A stretch of DNA of 64,000 nt, from assembly GCF_014205075.1 (NCBI RefSeq), contig NZ_JACHMU010000001.1, positions 186,001 through 250,000 of the forward strand. Direction: 5' to 3'. The DNA is from Microbacterium ginsengiterrae (GTDB lineage Bacteria; Actinomycetota; Actinomycetes; Actinomycetales; Microbacteriaceae). The translations under genes and the position numbers were made by a program. The notes beneath the pieces were generated by a model, which worked only from the letters and a program-made list of their open reading frames with translations, was not told where the DNA came from and made no database searches. Below, piece after piece: positions 12,462-18,921 of the stretch (the stretch's first letter is position 1; each line of letters begins with the position of its first letter).

Positions 12462-12992
12462 ATGGCCGCGCAGAGCAGTATCGACAGGCATCCCGACCGG
12501 GAGCGCATCGTCGAACTCATCGCGTCGGGAATGCCGGGCGCTGAGATCGCACGAAGATACTCGGTGTCGGAAAGCGCCATAAGTAGATGGCGTTCCAGCC
12601 GCATGCAGGTGCTGAACCAGATCATCACCGACGACGGCACTGACCCCACGGAGATCATGGGTCGTCTGGCCGATCTCGCAGACTCCGCCAGGGTTACCCG
12701 GAAGCTGGCTGACGCATCCAGCTCACCGCAGGTGAGGGCCCGAGCCATCGCGGCAGAGCTAAGCGTGCTCGACCGCCTTGCCAAGCTCGGGGTCGATGAC
12801 ACGTCGACGACGCGCCTGAACCAGGCGCTGGGGCCGTTGGTTCGCACCGTTCAGACCCTCTATCGGAGGTTCCCCTCCGAAGTGCTCAGTGCGCTCGCGG
12901 AGCACGAAGAACTGCACGAACTACGACAGAGCCTTCAGGCTCAGAAAAAGAAACCAGTGACGCAGGTCACGGAGACGGACGCAGAATCATGA
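12462..12992 (+). CDS. HTH protein with small-terminase-like architecture
   Basis: The 176-aa protein begins with a clear helix-turn-helix (about residues 15-45: IASGMPGAEIARRYSVSESA then ISRW). A long helical region follows (about 60-150, with the segment ARAIAAELSVLDRLAKLG). This order, HTH then a helical oligomerisation part, is shared with small terminase subunits and related phage HTH proteins of Actinobacteria. The stop overlaps the next gene as ATGA, opening a four-gene overlapping cassette to 13774. No large terminase is present. A plain transcription factor is the alternative. Confidence 0.6.
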   Translation: MAAQSSIDRHPDRERIVELIASGMPGAEIARRYSVSESAISRWRSSRMQVLNQIITDDGTDPTEIMGRLADLADSARVTRKLADASSSPQVRARAIAAELSVLDRLAKLGVDDTSTTRLNQALGPLVRTVQTLYRRFPSEVLSALAEHEELHELRQSLQAQKKKPVTQVTETDAES

Positions 12993-13396
12993 ACCCGACG
13001 AACAACTTTCCCAGGACGTTCCACGTACTCGTAAGCGGTTTGACCGTCTCCCTCGGCGTCGACGGCTTCGTCGGCCTCCGAGGCCACGAGTTCACTGTCA
13101 CGGAAGAGCAGTACGAGGAAACGAGGAACAAGTTCGGCGTCTCATGGCTCGATATGACGGTCGACCAGCAGGTCGAGCGATGGGGCCACCAGATGTTCGC
13201 AAGCGGTCCCGCACCCGAAGGCATGGGCATCGGACGAGACGACATCCATGGTGCACGTCATAGGCAATGGATGCGAGCTACTGAAGAGGCCCAGCGGATT
13301 TCTGATCCTGACGAGCGCGCCGTCGCGTTCCGCAAGATCAAGGCGGACTTCCCCGAACAGAACCGCAATAGCCAACGCACGTTGAGGACCTACTGA
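12989..13396 (+). CDS. Hypothetical element protein, 135 aa
   Basis: I recognise no family. The protein starts with a strand-rich segment (TFHVLVSGLTVSLGVDGFVG). It then has Trp/Asp-containing helices, and a basic Arg/Asn-rich C-terminus. It overlaps the HTH/terminase-like gene by ATGA upstream and the next mini-gene by one base (TGATG) downstream, so it belongs to a tightly packed transcription unit. Confidence 0.65.
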   Translation: MNPTNNFPRTFHVLVSGLTVSLGVDGFVGLRGHEFTVTEEQYEETRNKFGVSWLDMTVDQQVERWGHQMFASGPAPEGMGIGRDDIHGARHRQWMRATEEAQRISDPDERAVAFRKIKADFPEQNRNSQRTLRTY

Positions 13397-13569
13397 TGGC
13401 TACGCCACGACAGCGCGCCGACCTGCGTCGGGCCGAGCGCGATCTGAGGGAGGCGTTCGGCATGATCAATGAGAGGTTCTGGGCCACACGCGACCAAAGA
13501 GCGTGTTTTCAGGTGGTTCTTCAGGTACTCGTGAATTGGATTCGGTGGGAGGACCACGACGATGAGTAA
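13396..13569 (+). CDS. Hypothetical 57-aa element protein
   Basis: This short frame begins at an ATG overlapping the previous stop (TGATG) and ends inside the first codons of the next gene. The product is Arg/Asp-rich at the N-terminus (RADLRRAERDLREAFG) and has a Trp/Val-rich helix at the C-terminus (VVLQVLVNWIRWEDHDDE). Overlaps on both sides make it a credible gene. Function unknown. Confidence 0.6.
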   Translation: MATPRQRADLRRAERDLREAFGMINERFWATRDQRACFQVVLQVLVNWIRWEDHDDE

Positions 13570-13774
13570 TGACGACGACAGGCTCCACGCGATCATCGCC
13601 GAGAGCATGCGGAACGCACGCACGAACGAAGCTCTACAGGCTGATGTGCAGTATCGGCCGAGTGAGTGGACTCCTGAAATGGAAGCCGCGCTAGTGCAGA
13701 AGCTTCACGGGAGCGAGGCAGAGCGCATAGACAAGCTCATCGCGGAGCAGAACGAATGGGCACGCCGATCCTGA
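13562..13774 (+). CDS. Hypothetical 70-aa element protein
   Basis: A small acidic, probably helical protein (EWTPEMEAALVQKLHGSEAE). It overlaps the preceding mini-gene by 8 bp and is the last gene of the 12462-13774 overlapping cassette. A strong hairpin follows 65 bp downstream. I do not recognise a family. Confidence 0.6.
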   Translation: MSNDDDRLHAIIAESMRNARTNEALQADVQYRPSEWTPEMEAALVQKLHGSEAERIDKLIAEQNEWARRS

Positions 13775-13838
13775 TTCTCTAGACTCCTCCCGGTCAGGCG
13801 CGGGAGGAACGCCCGCCGTTCCTGAGGCGCGGGCACAT

Positions 13839-13872
13839 GATCCCCCTCCATCTGTCCATGTGGAGGGGGATC
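13839..13872 (+). terminator. Strong hairpin after the overlapping cassette
   Basis: GATCCCCCTCCA and TGGAGGGGGATC form a perfect 12-bp stem with a 10-base loop. There is no U-run, but the position right after the cassette suits a terminator. Confidence 0.7.
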
Positions 13873-13964
13873 ACCGTCTCAAAAACGATGCTCAGATGAG
13901 AGCCGTGACGAGCGCGAGCCAGAGCCGAGAATCCACGCAAGCTCGGGCTCATTCCTCTCCGCAG

Positions 13965-14006
13965 AACTCAAACCTTATTGAGTTGCGAAAAGGTACGCTG
14001 TAGTGA
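13965..14006 (+). promoter_or_regulatory. Promoter/operator of the serine recombinase gene
   Basis: AACTCAA (13965-13971) and TTGAGTT (13978-13984) form a perfect 7-bp inverted repeat. Its right arm contains a -35-like TTGAGT (13978-13983), followed after 17 bp by a weak -10-like TAGTGA (14001-14006). The repeat could be an operator or part of a res/crossover site of the recombinase. Confidence 0.5.
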
Positions 14007-14018
14007 CACAATGAAGCT

Positions 14019-14603
14019 ATGGCAACCTCGACGGGAAGCCGGCTTGGCTACATTCGCGTCTCGACCGGCAAGCAAGACGAATCCCTCCAGCACGACGCGC
14101 TCGACGGCGCGAAGGTGCTGAAGAGGAATCGCTACGTCGATCACGGAATCTCCGGGTCGACGACCGAGCGCCCTGCGCTCTCAGCGCTTCTCTCAGACGC
14201 CGAAGCCGGGGATACCGTCGTCGTCTATAAGCTCGATCGCTTGGGGCGCTCCACGGCTCACGTAGCCTCTCTGATCGCCGATCTCACCGAGCGTGGCGTG
14301 TTCATCGAGTCGATCAGCGATGGACTCAACTCCAGCACGCCGACCGGGCGCGCAATGCTCCAGATGCTCGCGATCTTTGCAGAGATGGAGCGGAGCTTCA
14401 TCCAAGAGCGCACTAGAGCAGGGCTCGCCGCCGCGAAAGCTCAGGGGCGCACAGGTGGCCGTCCGAAGGCGACCGACAGAAAGCAAGTTCGACAGGCGCA
14501 GTCCCTCCGGGACGCGGGAGAACCTGTGCCTGACATCGCCCGCACGCTCGGGGTGAGCATCGCCACGGTGTACCGGATTACGAAGGCAAAGGCGAGCGCC
14601 TAG
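14019..14603 (+). CDS. Serine recombinase, resolvase/invertase family
   Basis: The 194-aa protein has the small serine-recombinase domain. The catalytic Ser lies in [15 protein letters not shown] (about residue 15), YKLDRLGRS carries the Arg residues and [19 protein letters not shown] forms the long E-helix. A C-terminal Hin-like HTH follows ([20 protein letters not shown]). It would invert or resolve DNA at short sites. It is the second recombinase in the element and lies mid-element, so it is more likely to act on internal or plasmid-type sites than on att. Its stop overlaps the convergent gene by 4 bp. Confidence 0.92.
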   Translation: MATSTGSRLGYIRVSTGKQDESLQHDALDGAKVLKRNRYVDHGISGSTTERPALSALLSDAEAGDTVVVYKLDRLGRSTAHVASLIADLTERGVFIESISDGLNSSTPTGRAMLQMLAIFAEMERSFIQERTRAGLAAAKAQGRTGGRPKATDRKQVRQAQSLRDAGEPVPDIARTLGVSIATVYRITKAKASA

Positions 14604-15175
14604 CGACCCTTCTTCGCGAGCGCGGATTCGTCGTAGTCGGTGATGAACATCCGAAGAAGCTCGCCCCGCCCAGTCGTCGCGGTGGGATGCCCAAGGTCGT
14701 TGCGCATTGCTTTCAGCAGGTCCTCGAACGCATGGCCGGTGGCATTTGCATCGCCAGCAGAGTGTGCGGCGACCTTGCGGAAGTTGTTCCAGGCCAGGAT
14801 TACGCGGCGGGAGCCGTAAGCGATGAGGTTGGGTACCGCTTCCGAAAAAAGCTTGACCATCTCAGTCTCGGTCATCGGGTCTTCCGACTTGCTGAGGTTC
14901 AGCATCTGCATGAGGCCTCGAATGAGATCGTCATATATCTCGGTCTTTTTCTCGCGGATCGCGTTCTCCCGCGAACGGCGCCGTTCGAGTGACCGACTGG
15001 TGAAGTAAGTGATTAGCGGGACGGATACAACTCCGACGAGCGCGGCGATCGGTGTCTGACTGCTTGCAGGTAGCGACAGGAACCAAGAAACCAGTCCCCA
15101 CACGACAGCGAGGGCACCCGAGGCGATGACGAGCAGCAGTACTCCGCCGAGCAGTACCTGAATATTTCGACGCAT
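14600..15175 (-). CDS. Membrane protein with two N-terminal TM helices
   Basis: The roughly 191-aa product has two hydrophobic helices ([20 protein letters not shown], and a second around [20 protein letters not shown]). A short Arg-rich coiled segment and a cytoplasmic helical domain (about 70-191) follow. The layout resembles small anchored proteins that accompany defence or lysogenic-conversion modules, but I recognise no family. ATG at 15175 is chosen; an in-frame GTG at 15181 is possible. It is transcribed against the recombinase gene. Confidence 0.6.
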   Translation of the reverse strand: MRRNIQVLLGGVLLLVIASGALAVVWGLVSWFLSLPASSQTPIAALVGVVSVPLITYFTSRSLERRRSRENAIREKKTEIYDDLIRGLMQMLNLSKSEDPMTETEMVKLFSEAVPNLIAYGSRRVILAWNNFRKVAAHSAGDANATGHAFEDLLKAMRNDLGHPTATTGRGELLRMFITDYDESALAKKGR

Positions 15176-15204
15176 GCGCACAGCCTAGGGGTAGCCTCTC
15201 CCAT

Positions 15205-15369
15205 GTGATCCTGCCGCCACTCGATAGCTCGACCCCCTTCTCTGAAGGCGACGACATCGACGGGGCCGCGCCTAATTGTGAGCGATGCCTATTGCCCATG
15301 GAAGACCGAGAGACACGACGCGGCGAGCGCTGGGAGTGTCAAGAGTGTGGAGCAGTTCGGCTCAGTTGA
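15205..15369 (+). CDS. Zinc-ribbon mini-protein, copy A (54 aa)
   Basis: GTG start at 15205. The product is acidic at the N-terminus (SEGDDIDG), then has two CxxC knuckles 18 residues apart, CERC and CQEC, enough for one zinc site. A related copy lies at 16423-16608: 35 bp are identical (15319-15353 and 16537-16571) and the N-terminal coding parts match in pattern. A terminator-like hairpin follows. Two copies conserved mainly in coding positions argue that this is a real gene. Function unknown; small zinc ribbons often bind nucleic acid or proteins. Confidence 0.6.
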   Translation: MILPPLDSSTPFSEGDDIDGAAPNCERCLLPMEDRETRRGERWECQECGAVRLS

Positions 15370-15440
15370 AGGCCGCTTGGTCGCCGCAAGAGGGTGCTGA
15401 AGTACCGCGAGCATCCTGAAGCACACGGCTGATCGGCCAC

Positions 15441-15469
15441 GGAGAACCTCCGGTCAAACGCCGGTGGTT
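15441..15469 (+). terminator. Hairpin after zinc-ribbon copy A
   Basis: AGAACC/GGTTCT with inner CCGG/CCGG pairs forms a bulged stem 70 bp after the copy A stop. Confidence 0.45.
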
Positions 15470-15489
15470 CTGCATTGCACGGGTGAAGA

Positions 15490-15804
15490 CTATTCGGGCC
15501 ACCGCATGTTGAGGTTCTGCCAGTGGACGATGCTCAGCGCTCCCTCCCAGTCACGGTCGCCGTTGCCGGTTGCGATGTGCTCCCCTGTTTCCGCGTCGTA
15601 GATCGAGACGTTGAGACGGTAGTCAGGATTACCCTCAGTCTCGGTGTACTGCACGCGGATGGGGTTTCCACGGAAGGAAGCACGCACCTCGCGCGTGTGC
15701 CACTCTTCGACTCCGGCCTGAAACTCCAAGCCCGTTGAGTGTCGGAGTTCAGCCTGACGGATGGATTCTGCTGTCAACTGTTCGATTTGCATATCCCACA
15801 CCAT
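15490..15804 (-). CDS. Hypothetical element protein, 104 aa
   Basis: I recognise no family. From the ATG at 15804 the product has an N-terminal amphipathic helix (MQIEQLTAESIRQAELRHST). A beta-rich remainder follows, with alternating polar residues (PIRVQYTETEGNPDYRLNV, IYDAETGEHIATGNGDRDW). A longer reading to 15960 crosses a terminator hairpin and looks non-coding. A second internal ATG lies at 15792. Confidence 0.55.
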   Translation of the reverse strand: MVWDMQIEQLTAESIRQAELRHSTGLEFQAGVEEWHTREVRASFRGNPIRVQYTETEGNPDYRLNVSIYDAETGEHIATGNGDRDWEGALSIVHWQNLNMRWPE

Positions 15805-15838
15805 AGATGTGATTTGCGGACTCGTCGGAGCAACGAAA

Positions 15839-15870
15839 GGCGGGTACTGGGAAGGGAACCAGTACCCGCC
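15839..15870 (-). terminator. Rho-independent terminator of the cysteine-rich mini-gene
   Basis: GGCGGGTACTGG and CCAGTACCCGCC make a perfect 12-bp stem with an 8-base loop. On the minus strand it is followed by TTTCGTT, and it lies just after the stop at 15885. Confidence 0.75.
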
Positions 15871-15884
15871 TGAAGAAAGATGAA

Positions 15885-16049
15885 CTACATGGCGGTTGTT
15901 CGCGACCGCACCGCGTCCCGGCTCCCATCTCCCTGCGATTCCCACGTGCGTGTGCCGCATTCATGGCACCCGACTCCGGCCACTGCGCGATGCTCCTCGT
16001 TGTTCACGCAGGCTATTTCCGACTCGATTTCGTGAAGGAACCCGATCAT
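15885..16049 (-). CDS. Cysteine-containing mini-protein, 54 aa
   Basis: ATG at 16049 follows an AAAGGACG ribosome site. The short product has a lone Cys, then a CHEC knuckle (GVGCHECGTRTWES) and a basic tail. A textbook terminator follows the stop, so this looks like a complete monocistronic mini-gene. It shares the single-zinc-knuckle character of the neighbouring small proteins but not their sequence. Function unknown. Confidence 0.55.
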   Translation of the reverse strand: MIGFLHEIESEIACVNNEEHRAVAGVGCHECGTRTWESQGDGSRDAVRSRTTAM

Positions 16050-16156
16050 CCGTGCGTCCTTTCATCGGCGGACTGATCTGCGATGAAGGGAACCTCCGAT
16101 TAACACTGTACGACCGACCTCGGACACCCGAATGGGCTTCTTAGTACCCTGTGTTC

Positions 16157-16426
16157 ATGGTTGAGTACAGGAACCACAACAACGAGGTGGTGGACATGGA
16201 AGCGGCGGTGGTCTGCGCGAACTTCACCGTTGCGTGGGTCGATGCGGAAGTTGAGTGCACCCGCCTAGAATTCGACGCCCTCTGGGCTGTGAGGCGGACG
16301 GTCGGTGGGATAACCGCCGCGTATGGCAAGGTCGCGCGGAAAGATCATGCGTTTTATTGGGTCGGGCATCCCAACGCCTACAACACATTCGATGAAGCCG
16401 CGCGGAAGATCATCACTCCCGTATGA
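16157..16426 (+). CDS. Hypothetical element protein, about 89 aa
   Basis: ATG at 16157 (a GTG at 16151 is also in frame). The product is a small mixed alpha/beta protein with several aromatic residues (FYWVGHPNAYNTFDEAARK). It overlaps the broken zinc-ribbon copy by ATGA, so the two were translated together. No family recognised. Confidence 0.6.
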   Translation: MVEYRNHNNEVVDMEAAVVCANFTVAWVDAEVECTRLEFDALWAVRRTVGGITAAYGKVARKDHAFYWVGHPNAYNTFDEAARKIITPV

Positions 16427-16608
16427 TCTTGCCGCTGGTCGATCCCAACACCCCCGAATCCACGGATGACGATCTCGACGGCTCCGCGCCCAACTGAGAG
16501 GGTTGCCTAGTACCCATGGGCACCCGTGCGACGCTCCGCGGCGAGCGCTGGGAGTGTCAAGAGTGTGGAGCCGTTGGTCAGTTGAGAGCCACCGACCTGA
16601 CCCACTGA
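16423..16608 (+). pseudogene. Zinc-ribbon mini-gene, copy B, interrupted by TGA
   Basis: The frame starts MILPLVDPNTPE, parallel to copy A. It reads SAPN and then TGA at 16495-16497, exactly where copy A has TGT for the first zinc-binding Cys. The same frame then runs on through CLVP and a WECQECGAV knuckle nearly identical to copy A, to a stop at 16606. A single T-to-A change therefore breaks the gene. Cys-to-UGA can mark selenocysteine, but the motif is a zinc knuckle, not a redox site, so decay is likelier. Confidence 0.6.
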
Positions 16609-16622
16609 CCGAGGCCGACGAC

Positions 16623-16730
16623 ATGATGATTGTCGCGTCTCCATGCCATGGGTGGGAACCGATCAAGGTTCCCGAGCAGGCTCCCCCGCCCCTGTACTGC
16701 CTGATATGCGGTCAGCCGTCTGCTCTATGA
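16623..16730 (+). CDS. Short CxxC mini-protein, 35 aa
   Basis: Tandem ATG codons begin at 16623. The short product has SPCHGWEP near the N-terminus, a proline run and a YCLICGQPS knuckle before the stop. Residue choice (Cys pair plus Cys-His) suits zinc binding. It follows copy B by 14 bp. A longer frame upstream overlaps copy B out of frame and is not convincing. Confidence 0.4.
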   Translation: MMIVASPCHGWEPIKVPEQAPPPLYCLICGQPSAL

Positions 16731-16854
16731 CGACCGGATAGGCTCGGCTACTCCACGCCCGTTCGCTAACAGATCGCACCGCGGTTATGACCCCAGTCCG
16801 GATCAGCACGCGCCCCGGGTACGAAGTTAACGGCTCGAGTTTACGAGCTACGCC

Positions 16855-18045
16855 CTATGGGCTCGGATCCGGTGAGTCTGAAACAAGGAAGCCACGGCGA
16901 CCAGCGGTGTTCCCGCGCCAAGTTCGGGGGGGATCGTGTGCGTCCCGCAGACCGCGCAGTCGTTCCCAGTCGACGCGTTCTGAATCTAGGTTTGAAGCGT
17001 GACTTTCCGCGGGCGAGAGGATCAGAGTCGGCGAAGAATCTGATGGTTCCTCATCTCCCGTCGTCTCCGCGTCAAGCTCTGACAAGGCACTCGCCTTAGT
17101 GCGCCGTGTACCGTCGTTGTCCCACGTTCCTTTGCCATTAACTGCGTCCACCGCGGCTCGGCCAAAGGCGCTACCCGCCTTGAAATTAGACGCACCAGCG
17201 AAGTCGTCGTAATCGACCTCCTCGTTCGCCCAAGCGAACATCATGCTGAGTTGCGCTTCCTGAAATCCTCCCCAGATTTCCTCGACGAGCTGTTCCAGGA
17301 TCGTCACGTTCCCTGTTTCGTCCCGCACGAGAACGTCAATCTGTAAATCGACCGTGGTTCGTCCGACATCAGCCACAACATGGGGTGAGGTATCGGCGTC
17401 CACGATGCGGCTCCCTGGTTTCAGCGACCAGTCGTGGGTAAGCTTCGGTCGCACAGACAAGGATGTTCCGTCCGGCGTGATGATCCGACCCTCGTATGCC
17501 ACCCACCTCCCCGCGAACGACCCGCCAATTTCGATGCGGTGCTTGTCCTCATTGTTGAGCCACGCGAGTACCGCCAGCACGTGGTCCGCGGGCTTCGTGC
17601 CTGAGGCATTTGCCCATACAAACGGCTGATTGGCGTAGATTGCTCGTACCACGCGCTCCGGGACACCAGCAAGCATGCGGCCTTTGAGTGCTTCCCTCCA
17701 TTTCGCCGCGGTGTATGTCACCGGGTACTGAAGACGTTTACCGGGAGTGTCACCTTCCGCCGCAACGATCCGTGTGAGCGTCGTGTTGAGGATGCTCCGT
17801 AGATGGTGAGCGATCTCACCGAGCTGGACCCCCCAACGATCCAACGCTGGTGGAGGATCTACGGAATCCACTTCGATATACCAGCCGCACTCCGGAGCCA
17901 CTTTGGTGTGAAGGGTCGCGTGTAGTGGCTCTGGCTTACGCCACCGACTGATGTCACCAACGAGCGCGTCTGACCTCTCCTGCGCCATGCGGACACGCTC
18001 GCTCATCTGCTTGGCAAGCCATTCGAACCGTTCCTCGGTGCCCAT
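16855..18045 (-). CDS. Hypothetical 396-aa protein with NxDKHR-type motif
   Basis: The start at 18045 gives MGTEERFEWLAKQMSER; longer readings add low-quality sequence. The middle contains LGEIAHHLRSILNTTL (about 75), a KRLQYPV segment, an IYANQPF segment and LAVLAWLNNEDKHRIEIGG (about 165). That His-Leu-Arg-Ser plus NxDKHR pattern recurs in accessory proteins of unknown function on bacterial islands. The C-terminal 100 residues are disordered and acidic. It is the largest gene of the element and the best candidate for cargo. Function unknown. Confidence 0.7.
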   Translation of the reverse strand: MGTEERFEWLAKQMSERVRMAQERSDALVGDISRWRKPEPLHATLHTKVAPECGWYIEVDSVDPPPALDRWGVQLGEIAHHLRSILNTTLTRIVAAEGDTPGKRLQYPVTYTAAKWREALKGRMLAGVPERVVRAIYANQPFVWANASGTKPADHVLAVLAWLNNEDKHRIEIGGSFAGRWVAYEGRIITPDGTSLSVRPKLTHDWSLKPGSRIVDADTSPHVVADVGRTTVDLQIDVLVRDETGNVTILEQLVEEIWGGFQEAQLSMMFAWANEEVDYDDFAGASNFKAGSAFGRAAVDAVNGKGTWDNDGTRRTKASALSELDAETTGDEEPSDSSPTLILSPAESHASNLDSERVDWERLRGLRDAHDPPRTWRGNTAGRRGFLVSDSPDPSP

Positions 18046-18256
18046 CAGCCCATGATGACAAAGGTCGACGGTGGTAGGCGACTTCTGTGCGTGCGGCGGT
18101 TCGCCACACTCCTTGAACGCAAAGGACCTGGCGCTTTCAAACGGACCCCAAGACCGGCGCGTCGCGGCTGTTCCGGGAACGTGGTCCGAGCGGGTCGCCC
18201 CCCCTCCACCGTGGTCTCCGCGGCCTACCGTCTGAGCCTTCCGCCATGATGACTCT

Positions 18257-18856
18257 ATGGACTGGTCAATACTCACCACCGCCTTCGCGTTTCTCATCGG
18301 TGGTCTCGTGTCCGCTGGGAGCGTCTGGTTGAAGGGCAGGAGTGACGCGAAGATTGAGCGCGAGAAGATCGAGGCTGATGCCAGATCACGGGAGCATGAG
18401 CAGAAGATAGCTATCGAACAACAGGAAAAACAAGTAGAACGCGAGGACCGTCAGAGAGGCAAGGAGGCGGGGTTAGTCGCGTTGACCACGTTCTCCAGCA
18501 TGCTCAAGGAAATCTCGGGCCTTGCGGACGACGTCACCCCGCTCGTCGTGGCGCACCGATGGAGAACCCGTCTTGAAGCCGAGGCCCGGCGGACAGTCGA
18601 GAGCATTTCAGATCGCAACGTACGAGAGGGGATGCTGACTGTCCTGAACGCGCTCGGGAACTTTGCTGATTATTCGGGCATCAACGGCCAGAATCTGATC
18701 GCGGGCTACAACGCGCGAGGGCTGGTCCAGCTCCTTGTGGAACTCGCCGGAGCCGCCGCGAGAGGCGAGGCTGTCTCCCCTACGGTACAGGCGAAGGTAG
18801 ACGACTGCGCCAGCAAGCTTCGGGTCGTCGACCACTACTACGAGAACAACATCTGA
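18257..18856 (+). CDS. Membrane-anchored coiled-coil protein, 199 aa
   Basis: One N-terminal TM helix (ILTTAFAFLIGGLVSAGSVW) is followed by a long charged coiled coil (about 25-72, Glu/Arg/Lys/Gln rich). A helical C-terminal domain then contains NARGLVQLLVELAGAA. The architecture is shared with many unknown proteins of mobile islands. It is the last gene before the right end of the element and points toward attR. No family recognised. Confidence 0.65.
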   Translation: MDWSILTTAFAFLIGGLVSAGSVWLKGRSDAKIEREKIEADARSREHEQKIAIEQQEKQVEREDRQRGKEAGLVALTTFSSMLKEISGLADDVTPLVVAHRWRTRLEAEARRTVESISDRNVREGMLTVLNALGNFADYSGINGQNLIAGYNARGLVQLLVELAGAAARGEAVSPTVQAKVDDCASKLRVVDHYYENNI

Positions 18857-18860
18857 TTCT

Positions 18861-18892
18861 CGTGTCCAGTCTGTGTCCAATGCCTGGACACG
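18861..18892. repeat. Right-end GTGTCCA repeats (candidate arm sites)
   Basis: CGTGTCCAG (18861-18869) and CTGGACACG (18884-18892) form a perfect 9-bp inverted repeat with a further direct GTGTCCA at 18873-18879. The same CGTGTCCAG occurs at 8995-9003 at the left end. The inverted pair could also act as a terminator for the gene ending at 18856. Confidence 0.55.
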
Positions 18893-18921
18893 TCTCACCG
18901 CAAGATCACGCGGGAGGCTTG

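Noticed and set aside
16423..16608. Copy B as a selenoprotein
   Set aside because: The UGA replaces a structural zinc cysteine rather than a redox residue, and no Sec machinery is seen in the window; kept only as a side note to the finding.
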